Source: Chloroflexota bacterium (GTDB lineage Bacteria; Chloroflexota; Anaerolineae; Anaerolineales; Villigracilaceae). Taken from it: a stretch of 20,594 nt of DNA. Position numbers and translations under genes: made by a program. The notes under the pieces were generated by a model. That model was not told the DNA's origin. It saw nothing but the letters and a program-made list of their open reading frames with translations, and did no database searches. Below are positions 7,720 to 14,648 of the stretch, piece after piece; positions within the stretch are counted from its first letter, which is position 1; the number at the start of each line of letters is the position of its first letter. The DNA lies in assembly GCA_021796315.1 (NCBI GenBank), contig JAJYOH010000037.1:1-20594 (forward strand). Reading direction: 5' to 3'.

Positions 7720-8039
7720 CAGATATTTCTATAAAAACAACTTCGTTTCCCCGTGTGACATGCCGGCCCTGCCGGTTGAACTCGGATCAAAAGTGTGTCT
7801 GCATCGCAATCCACGCAGACCTCGATAACCCGCTGGATATTTCCCGACGTTGCGCCTTTGTGCCACAACTCATTTCTGTTGCGTGACCAGAAAACCGTCT
7901 CGCCTTTTTCCAAAGTCAGCCGCAGGGATTCTTGATTCATGTACGCCATCATCAGGACTTCATTTGTCTCCGCGTCCTGCACAATTGCGGGGATAAGCCC
8001 GCGTTCATCGAACTTAATTTCAGGCAACAATTCTTTCAT
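7719..8039 (-). CDS. hisI: Phosphoribosyl-AMP cyclohydrolase
   Basis: Opens the adenine ring of PR-AMP, the third step of the pathway. The 106-residue, single-domain protein carries the expected ligands: the Asp triad of CVDCDAD (Asp77, Asp79, Asp81) for Mg2+, and Cys78, Cys94 and Cys101 (in [12 protein letters not shown]) for Zn2+. Its ATG overlaps the hisF stop by 4 nt (ATGA), so translation is probably coupled to hisF. Confidence 0.96.
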   Translation of the reverse strand: MKELLPEIKFDERGLIPAIVQDAETNEVLMMAYMNQESLRLTLEKGETVFWSRNRNELWHKGATSGNIQRVIEVCVDCDADTLLIRVQPAGPACHTGKRSCFYRNI

Positions 8040-8809
8040 CTTTCTTCCTGCATCCTCACTGTTATACCTTGTGTCTGCAATTCCCTTTTCAATTCGGTGA
8101 TCTTCAACTTGCCATCATGAAATAGAGATGCGGCCAGCGCGGCATCGGCTTTGCCTGCGGTAAGTGCATCTGCGAAATGTGTTGTGTTTCCCGCACCGCC
8201 AGAAGCAATGATCGGCACGGATACAGCCTCGGCGATTCGACGCGTCAACGCAAGATCGTAACCTGCCAATGTCCCGTCCGCGTCCATACTGGTCAACAGA
8301 ATTTCGCCTGCGCCTGACTCCACTCCGCGCACCGCCCATTCGATTGCATTCATTCCTGTTGGAACTTGTCCGCCATTGATAAATACTTCCCAGCCATTTT
8401 TATTTTCTCGTTGTCGTGCGTCAATTGCCAGCACGATACATTGTGCGCCGAAGCGTGCCGCGCCCTCGGATAATAATTCCGGATTTTTCACCGCCGCTGA
8501 ATTGACGCTGACTTTGTCCGCGCCAGCCAACAACAAATTTCGTATGTCGTTCACTTCGCGGATTCCACCGCCGACAGTCAATGGCATGAAAACTGTCTCT
8601 GCCACGCGGCTGACCAGATCAAGCGTGGTCTTGCGTCCTTCGTTCGCCGCGGAAATATCGAGAAAGACCAACTCGTCCGCGCCTTGCTCATCGTATAAAC
8701 GCGCCTGCTCGACGGGGTCGCCTGCATCGCGCAGGTTCACAAAGTTCACGCCTTTGACCACGCGGCCATCCTTGATGTCGAGACAAGGGATGATTCTTTT
8801 TGCTAACAT
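8036..8809 (-). CDS. hisF: Imidazole glycerol phosphate synthase, cyclase subunit
   Basis: TIM-barrel cyclase of 257 residues that uses ammonia from HisH to convert PRFAR into imidazole glycerol phosphate and AICAR. The catalytic acids are Asp11 (in [14 protein letters not shown]) and Asp130 (in LAIDAR). The phosphate-binding loops TVGGGIR and IIASGGAG are present. The start is the ATG at 8809, with CGGAGA just upstream. It overlaps hisI by ATGA and is separated from hisA by a 76-nt gap holding a palindromic repeat. Confidence 0.97.
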   Translation of the reverse strand: MLAKRIIPCLDIKDGRVVKGVNFVNLRDAGDPVEQARLYDEQGADELVFLDISAANEGRKTTLDLVSRVAETVFMPLTVGGGIREVNDIRNLLLAGADKVSVNSAAVKNPELLSEGAARFGAQCIVLAIDARQRENKNGWEVFINGGQVPTGMNAIEWAVRGVESGAGEILLTSMDADGTLAGYDLALTRRIAEAVSVPIIASGGAGNTTHFADALTAGKADAALAASLFHDGKLKITELKRELQTQGITVRMQEER

Positions 8810-8828
8810 AATTCTCCGATCGTTTTAA

Positions 8829-8889
8829 AGTTGAAGGTTGGAAGGTTTGCAAGTTGAGCTCGCCGACCTTCCAACTTTTCAACCTTCAA
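8829..8889. repeat. GTTGAA-type hairpin repeat between hisA and hisF
   Basis: The left part TTGAAGGTTGGAAGG (8831-8845) is the inverted copy of CCTTCCAA (8867-8874) plus AACCTTCAA (8881-8889), interrupted by an extra TTTTC. The right arm runs over the hisA stop codon (TGA 8888-8886). The unit resembles the one between hisC and hisB: both contain TTCCAACTTTTCAA and a related left half. Confidence 0.7.
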
Positions 8890-9596
8890 ACCTGTAACGC
8901 TTCTTTCAAATCGATCGTCCCTTCATACAAAGCGCGGCCAATGATCACACCAGATAATTTTGCATCGCGCGCAGCGATAACATCATCAATCGTATGCACA
9001 CCGCCCGACGCAATGACATCGAGTCTGCTGACAGCGGCCAACTCTTTCGTCGCGGCGATATTTAGTCCGCGGCCCAAACCGTCGCGGCTGACGTCGGTAA
9101 AGATAACGGTACGCACGCCTCGGGTCCGCATTTGACGCGCCAGCTCGATTGCAGAAATCCCGCTGTTGTCTTTCCAACCGCGCACGCGCACGAGTCCATC
9201 ACGCGCGTCAATTCCAATTGCAATTTTTTCTGCGCCAAATTTTTTGACTGCATCTGCAATCACATCAGGTTTTTCAATTGCAATTGTTCCAGGCACCGCG
9301 CGGCTCACGCCCGACTCGATTGCCTTTTCGATTGCAGCGAGCGAACGCAGTCCGCCGCCGAATTGAATCTGTCCGCCAAGTTTTAGAATCGCTTCGAGCG
9401 CCGAACGATTCGCGTTGTCGCTATCGCCGAACGCGCCATCGAGATTCACAACATGCAGCCAGTTTGCGCCTGCATCCATCCAACGCTTTGCCGTCTCAAC
9501 GGGATCGTCGCTATATGCAGTCATGCGCGCGGGATCGCCTTCCTTCAGACGCACAACTTTTCCGCCGCGCAGATCGATTGCGGGATAAATGATCAT
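8886..9596 (-). CDS. hisA: ProFAR isomerase (1-(5-phosphoribosyl)-5-[...]imidazole-4-carboxamide isomerase)
   Basis: Catalyses the Amadori rearrangement of ProFAR to PRFAR. The 236-residue TIM barrel is of typical length. The catalytic acids are Asp8 (IYPAIDLRGGK) and Asp130 (IGIDARDG). The paired phosphate sites QFGGGLR and VIASGGV are seen, and TDVSRDGLG matches the HisA-specific loop. It is HisA rather than the bifunctional PriA by context, because it sits in a complete his operon. The ATG overlaps the hisH stop (ATGA). The last codons merge into a hairpin repeat. Confidence 0.96.
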   Translation of the reverse strand: MIIYPAIDLRGGKVVRLKEGDPARMTAYSDDPVETAKRWMDAGANWLHVVNLDGAFGDSDNANRSALEAILKLGGQIQFGGGLRSLAAIEKAIESGVSRAVPGTIAIEKPDVIADAVKKFGAEKIAIGIDARDGLVRVRGWKDNSGISAIELARQMRTRGVRTVIFTDVSRDGLGRGLNIAATKELAAVSRLDVIASGGVHTIDDVIAARDAKLSGVIIGRALYEGTIDLKEALQV

Positions 9597-10207
9597 CGCG
9601 CCTCCAAAAAGTTTTTCAAAATTTTCAAACCCGCCGCCTGGCTTTTTTCGGGATGAAACTGCACGCCGAAAATATTTTCATGACGCACCGCGCACGCGAA
9701 ATTGATTCCGTAATTTGTTGCCGCGATCACGTCGGATGAATTCCACGCCTGACAATAATACGAATGATTGAAGTAAACATAATCTCCAGATTTGATTCCG
9801 TTAAACAGCAGCGCATCATCCTGGACTTCGATTTGATTCCACCCCGTGTGCGGAATCTTCACTGACAGCGACTCTGCAAACTTCACGGCCTTGCCTTGCA
9901 GTAATCCCAAACCTTTATGTTCGCCCATCTCCTCTCCGACTTCAAACAAGGCCTGCATCCCGACGCAAATTCCAAGCAGGGGAATGCCGCGCTTCACAAC
10001 ATCTTTGACGGCATCTTCAAGCCCGCGCATCCGCAAGCCTGACATAAAATCGCCGAACGCGCCCACGCCGGGAAGAACGATCTTTTTGCCCGACAAAACT
10101 TTTTGCGGATCGTCAGTTCTCTCCACATTTGCGCCGATAGCTTCCAGTGCCTTTTGCACAGAGCGGAGATTACCCGTACCTGCATCGATTAAAATCACAT
10201 CCTTCAT
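9593..10207 (-). CDS. hisH: Imidazole glycerol phosphate synthase, glutamine amidotransferase subunit
   Basis: Class I glutaminase of 204 residues that delivers ammonia to HisF. The catalytic triad is visible: Cys81 in LLGICVGMQ, and His185 and Glu187 in VQFHPEKS. The family motifs VLPGVGAFGDF and KIPHTGWNQI are also present. An upstream TTG-type extension to 10252 would translate a palindromic repeat, so I prefer the ATG at 10207. It is preceded by AAAGGAA at a normal distance and gives the standard N-terminus (MKDVILIDAGTGN). It is coupled to hisA by a 4-nt overlap. Confidence 0.96.
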   Translation of the reverse strand: MKDVILIDAGTGNLRSVQKALEAIGANVERTDDPQKVLSGKKIVLPGVGAFGDFMSGLRMRGLEDAVKDVVKRGIPLLGICVGMQALFEVGEEMGEHKGLGLLQGKAVKFAESLSVKIPHTGWNQIEVQDDALLFNGIKSGDYVYFNHSYYCQAWNSSDVIAATNYGINFACAVRHENIFGVQFHPEKSQAAGLKILKNFLEAR

Positions 10208-10225
10208 TTTGTATTCCTTTAACTG

Positions 10226-10276
10226 TGGAGTCGGACAGCTTGCTGTCCGCACGCAGGAGCAAGCACCCGCACTCCA
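10226..10276. repeat. Cloverleaf-like palindromic repeat between hisB and hisH
   Basis: The outer arms TGGAGT (10226-10231) and ACTCCA (10271-10276) enclose a perfect stem CGGACAGC/GCTGTCCG (10232-10239 with 10242-10249) and a second, imperfect stem (10253-10270, GCAGGAGC with GCACCCGC). The same plan of an outer GGAGT stem with two inner hairpins is seen at 19900-19953. It begins a few bases after the hisB stop. Confidence 0.65.
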
Positions 10277-10278
10277 AA

Positions 10279-10866
10279 CTACAACGTCCCTTTCGTGGAC
10301 GGAATTATTCCTGCGCGGCGTGGATCAATTTGTGCGGCAATATCCATTGCGCGCGCCCAGGCTTTGAACAAAGCCTCGGCTCGATGATGATCGTCGCGGC
10401 CATATAAAACGCGGGCATGCAGGTTACATCGAGCAGCCATGGCAAAAGATTCAAAGAAATGTGGAAATAAAGTTGTTGGAATATTTCCGACATACGGCGT
10501 GTGCCAATCCGCTTGAATGACAGAGTATGGCCGCCCCGATAGATCCACCGCGACGTGCGCCAATGTTTCATCCATCTGCGCGAAGCAATCACCCATGCGG
10601 ACAATTCCTTTGCGGTCGCCGAGCGTTTTATCGAAAGCTTGTCCCAGCGCCAATGCCACATCTTCGACAGTGTGATGAACGTCAATGTGCAAGTCGCCTT
10701 TTGCTTGCACGGATAAATCGAATAATCCGTGCACTGCCAGATGAGTCAGCATGTGATCGAGGAAACCGATGCCTGTCGAAATCTCGTGTTTGCCCGTTCC
10801 ATCCAAATCCAATTTGATCTGAATTTGTGTCTCGTTTGTTTGTCGCGATATTTCTGCTGTTCGCAT
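10279..10866 (-). CDS. hisB: Imidazoleglycerol-phosphate dehydratase
   Basis: Dehydrates IGP to imidazole acetol phosphate. The 195-residue protein contains only the dehydratase domain. The metal-binding motifs are [14 protein letters not shown] (His38, His42), HHTVED (64-69) and DDHHRAE (His160, His161). There is no haloacid-type phosphatase domain as in enteric HisB, so histidinol-phosphate phosphatase must come from another gene. AAGGAG precedes the ATG closely. Gaps of about 70 nt on both sides each carry a palindromic repeat, so this gene is not overlap-coupled like its neighbours. Confidence 0.97.
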   Translation of the reverse strand: MRTAEISRQTNETQIQIKLDLDGTGKHEISTGIGFLDHMLTHLAVHGLFDLSVQAKGDLHIDVHHTVEDVALALGQAFDKTLGDRKGIVRMGDCFAQMDETLAHVAVDLSGRPYSVIQADWHTPYVGNIPTTLFPHFFESFAMAARCNLHARVLYGRDDHHRAEALFKAWARAMDIAAQIDPRRAGIIPSTKGTL

Positions 10867-10869
10867 ATT

Positions 10870-10947
10870 TCTCCTTCGAGTTAAAGGTTTAAATGTTTGA
10901 ATGTTAATCTGTCAACTTGCAAACTTTCCAACTTTTCAATCTTCCAA
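10870..10947. repeat. GTTGAA-type repeat between hisC and hisB
   Basis: AT-rich stretch of short TTGAA, TTTAAA and TTCCAA words. GTTAAAGGTTTAAATG (from about 10880) is roughly inverted relative to CTTTCCAACTTTTCAATC (about 10924-10941). It aligns over its length with 8829-8889 (shared TTCCAACTTTTCAA) in the same orientation and covers the hisC stop codon (TGA 10938-10936). Confidence 0.55.
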
Positions 10948-12051
10948 CGCTTTTATCAGTGCGTCTGTATCTCGCGGCCTGCCAACGCTGATACGGATAT
11001 GGTCACGCAGGCCGGGCTTGTTGAAATAGCGGATGAAGATCCCATGTTTCTGAATCAATTTCTCTTTAAGTTCCGCCGCGTCGCGCCCGGCAACCTGGCA
11101 CAAAATGAAATTCGATTGCGTTGGATATGGCTTCAAATATGGGATTTCCTGCAACGCCGCAAATAATCGTGCGCGTTCTTCTTTTAAAAGTTCAACTACT
11201 TTTGATAATTCATCTATGTGTTCAAGTGAAACCTGTGCCGCAACGTTTGCCGCAACGTTGACATTGTATGGCTGTTTGGATTTCCACAGCGTTGGCATCA
11301 GCCAGAGGGGGAATGCGCCGTATCCGATTCGCAGACCGGCCAGTCCCGCCCATTTACTGAAGGTGCGGATAACGATCAGATTTTTTCGTGATGGCACTTC
11401 TCGAATTCGACTCAGTTTTGCGCCCAAATCATTCATCGCCGAGGACGGCGATGAAAGCGGATTGGCAAATTCAATGTAGGCCTCATCTAAAACGATCATC
11501 GTCGGCAAAGATAATAATTCATTCATCACGTCGGGCTGAATCATGGAACCATCTGGATTATTGGGCGATGTGATGAAAAATAATTTCGGGTGATAGGTTT
11601 CAACTGCTTTGCGGATCGCATCCATGTCAAGTGAAAAATCTGTATTGCGCGGAACTTCGATGCAGCGAGCCGCGTTGAGTTCTGCGTCGAAGGAATACAT
11701 GCCAAATGTGGGCGGACATGAAAGGATGCAATCGCCCGGTTCGAGAAAGATGCGCATCAACAGGTCAATTAATTCGTCCGCGCCGGAACCGGCCAGCAAA
11801 TATTCTTCGCCGATGCCCGTGAATTTTGCCAGCGATTTTCTCAAGGCGCGGCTTTCAGGGTCGGGATAAATGTGCGGGAAATCCAATTTGCCCAACGCCT
11901 CGCGGACAACAGGCAACGGCCCATAAGGATTTTCATTCGCGTCCAGTTTGATAATTTGCGAAGGCTCGCGTCCAATACGCGCAGACAGAATCTCAAACGG
12001 TTCGATGGGTGTGTAAGGCGGCAGTGATTCAAGATGAGTTCGAATATTCAT
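10936..12051 (-). CDS. hisC: Histidinol-phosphate aminotransferase
   Basis: PLP-dependent class II aminotransferase of 371 residues that converts imidazole acetol phosphate to histidinol phosphate with glutamate as donor. The PLP lysine is Lys233 in RTFSKWAGLAGLRIGYG. Other active-site marks are DANENPYGP near the N-terminus, GSGADELI, TSPNNPDGS (161-169) and LDEAYIEF (Asp189, Tyr192). A short Ser-rich, possibly flexible insertion (about 198-220) precedes the lysine strand. The ATG overlaps the hisD stop by 4 nt (ATGA). The C-terminal residues merge into a repeat. Confidence 0.95.
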   Translation of the reverse strand: MNIRTHLESLPPYTPIEPFEILSARIGREPSQIIKLDANENPYGPLPVVREALGKLDFPHIYPDPESRALRKSLAKFTGIGEEYLLAGSGADELIDLLMRIFLEPGDCILSCPPTFGMYSFDAELNAARCIEVPRNTDFSLDMDAIRKAVETYHPKLFFITSPNNPDGSMIQPDVMNELLSLPTMIVLDEAYIEFANPLSSPSSAMNDLGAKLSRIREVPSRKNLIVIRTFSKWAGLAGLRIGYGAFPLWLMPTLWKSKQPYNVNVAANVAAQVSLEHIDELSKVVELLKEERARLFAALQEIPYLKPYPTQSNFILCQVAGRDAAELKEKLIQKHGIFIRYFNKPGLRDHIRISVGRPRDTDALIKALED

Positions 12052-13394
12052 TTTGATTTCTCCATTCTGAGCAATGCGGCGTTGGCGTGCGCGTCCAAAC
12101 TTTCGGCTTCAGCAATTGCCGCCGCGATGGGGCTGATAGTTTGCGCGGTGTTTTCATCGAGCGCCACCAGGCTGACAATTTTTACAAAATCCCAAACATT
12201 GAGCGGTGAAGCAAATCGAGCTGAACCGCCTGTCGGCATGACGTGACTCGGGCCAGCCAGATAGTCGCCCAACACTTCAAAAGAATTTTCGCCGATAAAT
12301 ACTCCGCCCGCGTTGTTCACCTTTTCCACCCAGCGCCATGGATCATTTACAGATAAAGCAAGATGTTCGGGTGCATATTCGTTTGCAAGTTGAATCGCTT
12401 CATCCAAACTTTGGGTCAATACTGCACCGCCGCGATTTTCCAATGAAGCTGCGATGATCTCAGCTCGTCCGCGTTGCTCTATTTGATTCGCAATTTCAAT
12501 TTGAACTTTTTCAATTAAAGATGATGATGGCGTTAATAAAATAGCCGATGCCAGAAAATCATGTTCGGCTTGTGCCAATAAATCTGCTGCGACCCAGGAT
12601 GGATTTGCAAACCCATCCGCGACGACAACTGTTTCGGTTGGGCCAGCCAAGCCGTCAATGCCGACCACGCCATAGACTTGTCGTTTTGCCAAAGTCACGA
12701 ATAAATTTCCCGGGCCAAAAATTTTATTTACTGGTTGAATGGCTTCAGTTCCATAAGCCAACGCGGCAATGGCTTGTGCGCCGCCAATTAAATAAATTTC
12801 ATCCACGCCTGCGACAGCACAAGCCGCGAGGATGATTGGATCAACAGGTAACTTGGCGTTTGCAAAAGAACGGTTGGGTGGAGTGACGACGACAATTTCT
12901 TTCACGCCTGCCACGCGTGCCGGGATGGCGCTCATCAAGACTGTGGATGGCAATGGCGCAGTCCCGCCGGGAACATAAAGTCCAATGCGCTGGATTGGGC
13001 GGATGATCTGTCCGAGTGTGCCGCCGAGTTCGTTGGTGAACCACGATGTCAGCGGTTGTTTGCGGTGAAATGTTTCAACACGCTCGGCGGCTTTTTCGAG
13101 CGCGTCACGTTGAGCGGGTGAAATGGAATCAAGCGCGGATCGAATCAAAGCTTTGGAAACGGGAGCCGGTTCGAGGTCCAGGCCGTCGAGGCGCTTTGTC
13201 CAATTTTGTAATGCCGCGCCGCCGTTCGTCCGCACATCCTTTAAAATTTTTGTAACTGCCCGTTCGGGAGTCAAAGATTCACCGAAGAGATTTTTGATTC
13301 CATCCAGCACGCGCTGGCTGACCTGAAATTCGTCGGGCGGCGTGCGTTTGAGTATCGTTTGTCTTGCGGTTTGTGGATCGAATTGTTTGAGCAT
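12048..13394 (-). CDS. hisD: Histidinol dehydrogenase
   Basis: Zn-dependent enzyme of 448 residues that catalyses the last two oxidations, from histidinol to histidine, with NAD+. Conserved segments are VPGGTAPLPSTVLM, FGPGNLFVTLAKRQV, DGLAGPTETVVVAD, LLAQAEHD (Gln and His zinc ligands), EYAPEHLAL (catalytic Glu-His), GPSHVMPTGGSARF and the terminal LDAHANA. AGGAG lies 5 nt before the ATG, and only 8 nt separate it from the hisG stop. It is coupled to hisC through ATGA. Confidence 0.97.
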   Translation of the reverse strand: MLKQFDPQTARQTILKRTPPDEFQVSQRVLDGIKNLFGESLTPERAVTKILKDVRTNGGAALQNWTKRLDGLDLEPAPVSKALIRSALDSISPAQRDALEKAAERVETFHRKQPLTSWFTNELGGTLGQIIRPIQRIGLYVPGGTAPLPSTVLMSAIPARVAGVKEIVVVTPPNRSFANAKLPVDPIILAACAVAGVDEIYLIGGAQAIAALAYGTEAIQPVNKIFGPGNLFVTLAKRQVYGVVGIDGLAGPTETVVVADGFANPSWVAADLLAQAEHDFLASAILLTPSSSLIEKVQIEIANQIEQRGRAEIIAASLENRGGAVLTQSLDEAIQLANEYAPEHLALSVNDPWRWVEKVNNAGGVFIGENSFEVLGDYLAGPSHVMPTGGSARFASPLNVWDFVKIVSLVALDENTAQTISPIAAAIAEAESLDAHANAALLRMEKSK

Positions 13395-13402
13395 GAGTTC
13401 TC

Positions 13403-14401
13403 CTATTTCAAGGCGTTGAGCATGGCGGTGTAACGCGGCGGCTCTTCTTCAAAAATATATGTGATGGGCGAGACGATGATTCCGCTGCCGCCGATGAGAC
13501 GCAGTTCGGTGATGGCTTGCGGAAGGCGATCGCGTCGCACCACGACCGTGACCGAATACCAATTCGACGACCCATCGCGCGTCCCGATCGGGCTGATGGT
13601 TGGTCCCTGCAAACCGCCGACGGATGTTTGCCCAAATATTTTTTTTGTGATCGCGGCGGGATTTTCACCGCGCATGTTTGCAATAACCAAAACATTTTCC
13701 TCGGCGCGCATGTGGGCTTCGATGTACTCAAGCAAACGACGCGCCATTTCAAGGACTTCAGGACGAGTCTGCAAAGCTTTGCGGTTTGCGATCAACACAG
13801 CTTGCGAACGTTGGATGACTCCGTCGGATAATGGACGCAGACGATTATCGAGCAAGGTCTGTCCCGATGAAACAAGGTCGGAGATCATGTCGGCGTAACC
13901 GATGGTGGGCGCGCTTTCGAGCGCGCCTTCGGCGGCGATGAGTGAATGAGCGATGTTGTTTTGATTCAAAAACCGTTCGGTCAGGATCGGAAATTTTGTC
14001 GCCACGCGCAATGGATTTTTCAACGAGGCCGCATATTCCTTGAGCGACTTAACATCTGTAACTGTTTTCCAAATTTCAGGGACGGCCAGTGTCAGCGCGC
14101 AATGACCGAAGCCGAGCGCATCGTGCAGGATGAGAACGCCGCCGTTGTCGCCGCGCTTTTCCTCGATCACATCCAGGCCGGTGACGCCAAAGTCAATGCT
14201 GCCCTGCCGCACGCTGACCACGATGTCGCCGGGACGCTGGAAGATGACTCCCAGCTCGGGCAGGGCTGGAACTTTCGCCTCATATTGGCGCGGGTTGGGT
14301 TTGAACACGCGCAATCCGGCGGCGGAAAGAAAATCGAGCGCATCGCTTTCGAGCCGTCCTTTGGATGGAAGAGAGAGTCTGATATTTTGTGAATTTTGCA
14401 T
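13403..14401 (-). CDS. hisG: ATP phosphoribosyltransferase, long form
   Basis: First and committed step: ATP plus PRPP gives PR-ATP. The 332 residues and the C-terminal part (about 245-332, with TKKIFGQTSVGGLQGPTISP and a final ITYIFEEEPPRY) indicate a long-form HisG with the ACT-like regulatory domain. It should therefore be feedback-inhibited by histidine and need no HisZ. The catalytic core shows LPSKGRL, DFGVTGLDV and the PRPP-binding segment ESAPTIGYADMISDLVSSG. A TTG-started extension reaching 14443 is rejected because it runs through the attenuator hairpin. The ATG at 14401 has AAGGA (14413-14409) 7 nt upstream. It is the first structural gene behind the leader/attenuator. Confidence 0.96.
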   Translation of the reverse strand: MQNSQNIRLSLPSKGRLESDALDFLSAAGLRVFKPNPRQYEAKVPALPELGVIFQRPGDIVVSVRQGSIDFGVTGLDVIEEKRGDNGGVLILHDALGFGHCALTLAVPEIWKTVTDVKSLKEYAASLKNPLRVATKFPILTERFLNQNNIAHSLIAAEGALESAPTIGYADMISDLVSSGQTLLDNRLRPLSDGVIQRSQAVLIANRKALQTRPEVLEMARRLLEYIEAHMRAEENVLVIANMRGENPAAITKKIFGQTSVGGLQGPTISPIGTRDGSSNWYSVTVVVRRDRLPQAITELRLIGGSGIIVSPITYIFEEEPPRYTAMLNALK

Positions 14402-14423
14402 GATCGAATCCTTATCGTGGGTT

Positions 14424-14454
14424 AAACAAAAATCCCCGGCCAATGACCGGGGAT
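14424..14454 (-). terminator. his attenuator terminator hairpin (segments 3:4)
   Basis: On the minus strand ATCCCCGGTC (14454-14445) pairs with GGCCGGGGAT (14441-14432), giving ten pairs including one G-U and a 3-nt loop. TTTTTGTTT follows. This is a strong intrinsic terminator placed 29 nt before hisG, after the leader ORF, so it must be bypassed for the operon to be expressed. Confidence 0.92.
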
Positions 14455-14569
14455 CGTTGAAACAAAATACGCGACCTTTTCGTCAAACAGAGGCACGCGA
14501 AAATGAATCGCCCGGTCTTTCGGGGATGTTGTGATGAGCATGATGATGGATGCGCGCGCTCGGGCAATT
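14432..14569 (-). promoter_or_regulatory. his operon transcription attenuator
   Basis: Three exclusive pairings can be drawn in the leader RNA. Segment 1, AATTGCCCG (14569-14561), pairs with CGGGCGATT (14514-14506) over nine positions with one wobble. Segment 2, GACCGGG (14517-14511), pairs perfectly with segment 3, CCCGGTC (14451-14445), forming an antiterminator. Segments 3 and 4 form the terminator. A ribosome stalled on the His codons (14548-14531) would mask segment 1, free segment 2 to capture segment 3, and let transcription enter hisG. With enough His-tRNA, or without translation, 1:2 and 3:4 form and transcription stops. The pairings are read directly from the sequence; the mechanism is inferred from the known enteric his attenuator. 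Confidence 0.82.
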
Positions 14570-14572
14570 CAT
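14483..14572 (-). CDS. hisL: Histidine-rich leader peptide of the his operon
   Basis: A 29-residue ORF, too short for usual gene calling, starts at ATG 14572 and stops at TGA 14485-14483. Codons 9-14 read HHHAHH (CAT CAT CAT GCT CAT CAC), so five of six are His. The rest (MNCPSARI before, NIPERPGDSFSRASV after) has no known domain. Its product is most likely not needed as a protein; ribosome stalling on the His run would sense charged His-tRNA. There is no Shine-Dalgarno. The predicted RNA start is about 3 nt before the ATG, so it appears to be leaderless or nearly so. The symbol is given by analogy of position and function with the enteric leader gene, not by homology. Confidence 0.85.
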   Translation of the reverse strand: MNCPSARIHHHAHHNIPERPGDSFSRASV

Positions 14573-14582
14573 AGTGGGCGGC

Positions 14583-14611
14583 AGTATACCAACAGTGTGT
14601 GAATTTGGCAA
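14583..14611 (-). promoter_or_regulatory. Promoter of the his operon
   Basis: TTGCCA (14611-14606) and TATACT (14588-14583) are separated by exactly 17 nt, a near-consensus housekeeping promoter. The expected start point, about 7-8 nt after the -10, falls at 14576-14575, just before the leader ATG at 14572. Confidence 0.8.
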
Positions 14612-14648
14612 GAAAAATCAAGCCTGAAAACTAAAATTGCGAAGTTAT

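Noticed and set aside
10208..10252. N-terminal extension of hisH
   Set aside because: The extra residues come from the palindromic repeat. The ATG at 10207 gives the family-typical N-terminus and has a ribosome site.
14402..14443. TTG-started N-terminal extension of hisG
   Set aside because: It would translate the right arm of the attenuator terminator. The ATG at 14401 has a good AAGGA site and gives the normal HisG start.
14412..14621. A 69-codon minus-strand frame across the his leader
   Set aside because: It runs through the -10 element and the terminator hairpin, has no ribosome site and shows no protein-like pattern. The His-codon ORF in another frame explains the region better.
14402..14648. 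T-box riboswitch before hisG
   Set aside because: No T-box consensus (AGGGTGG-like with a following terminator side) or specifier stem is visible. The His-codon ORF gives a complete alternative.
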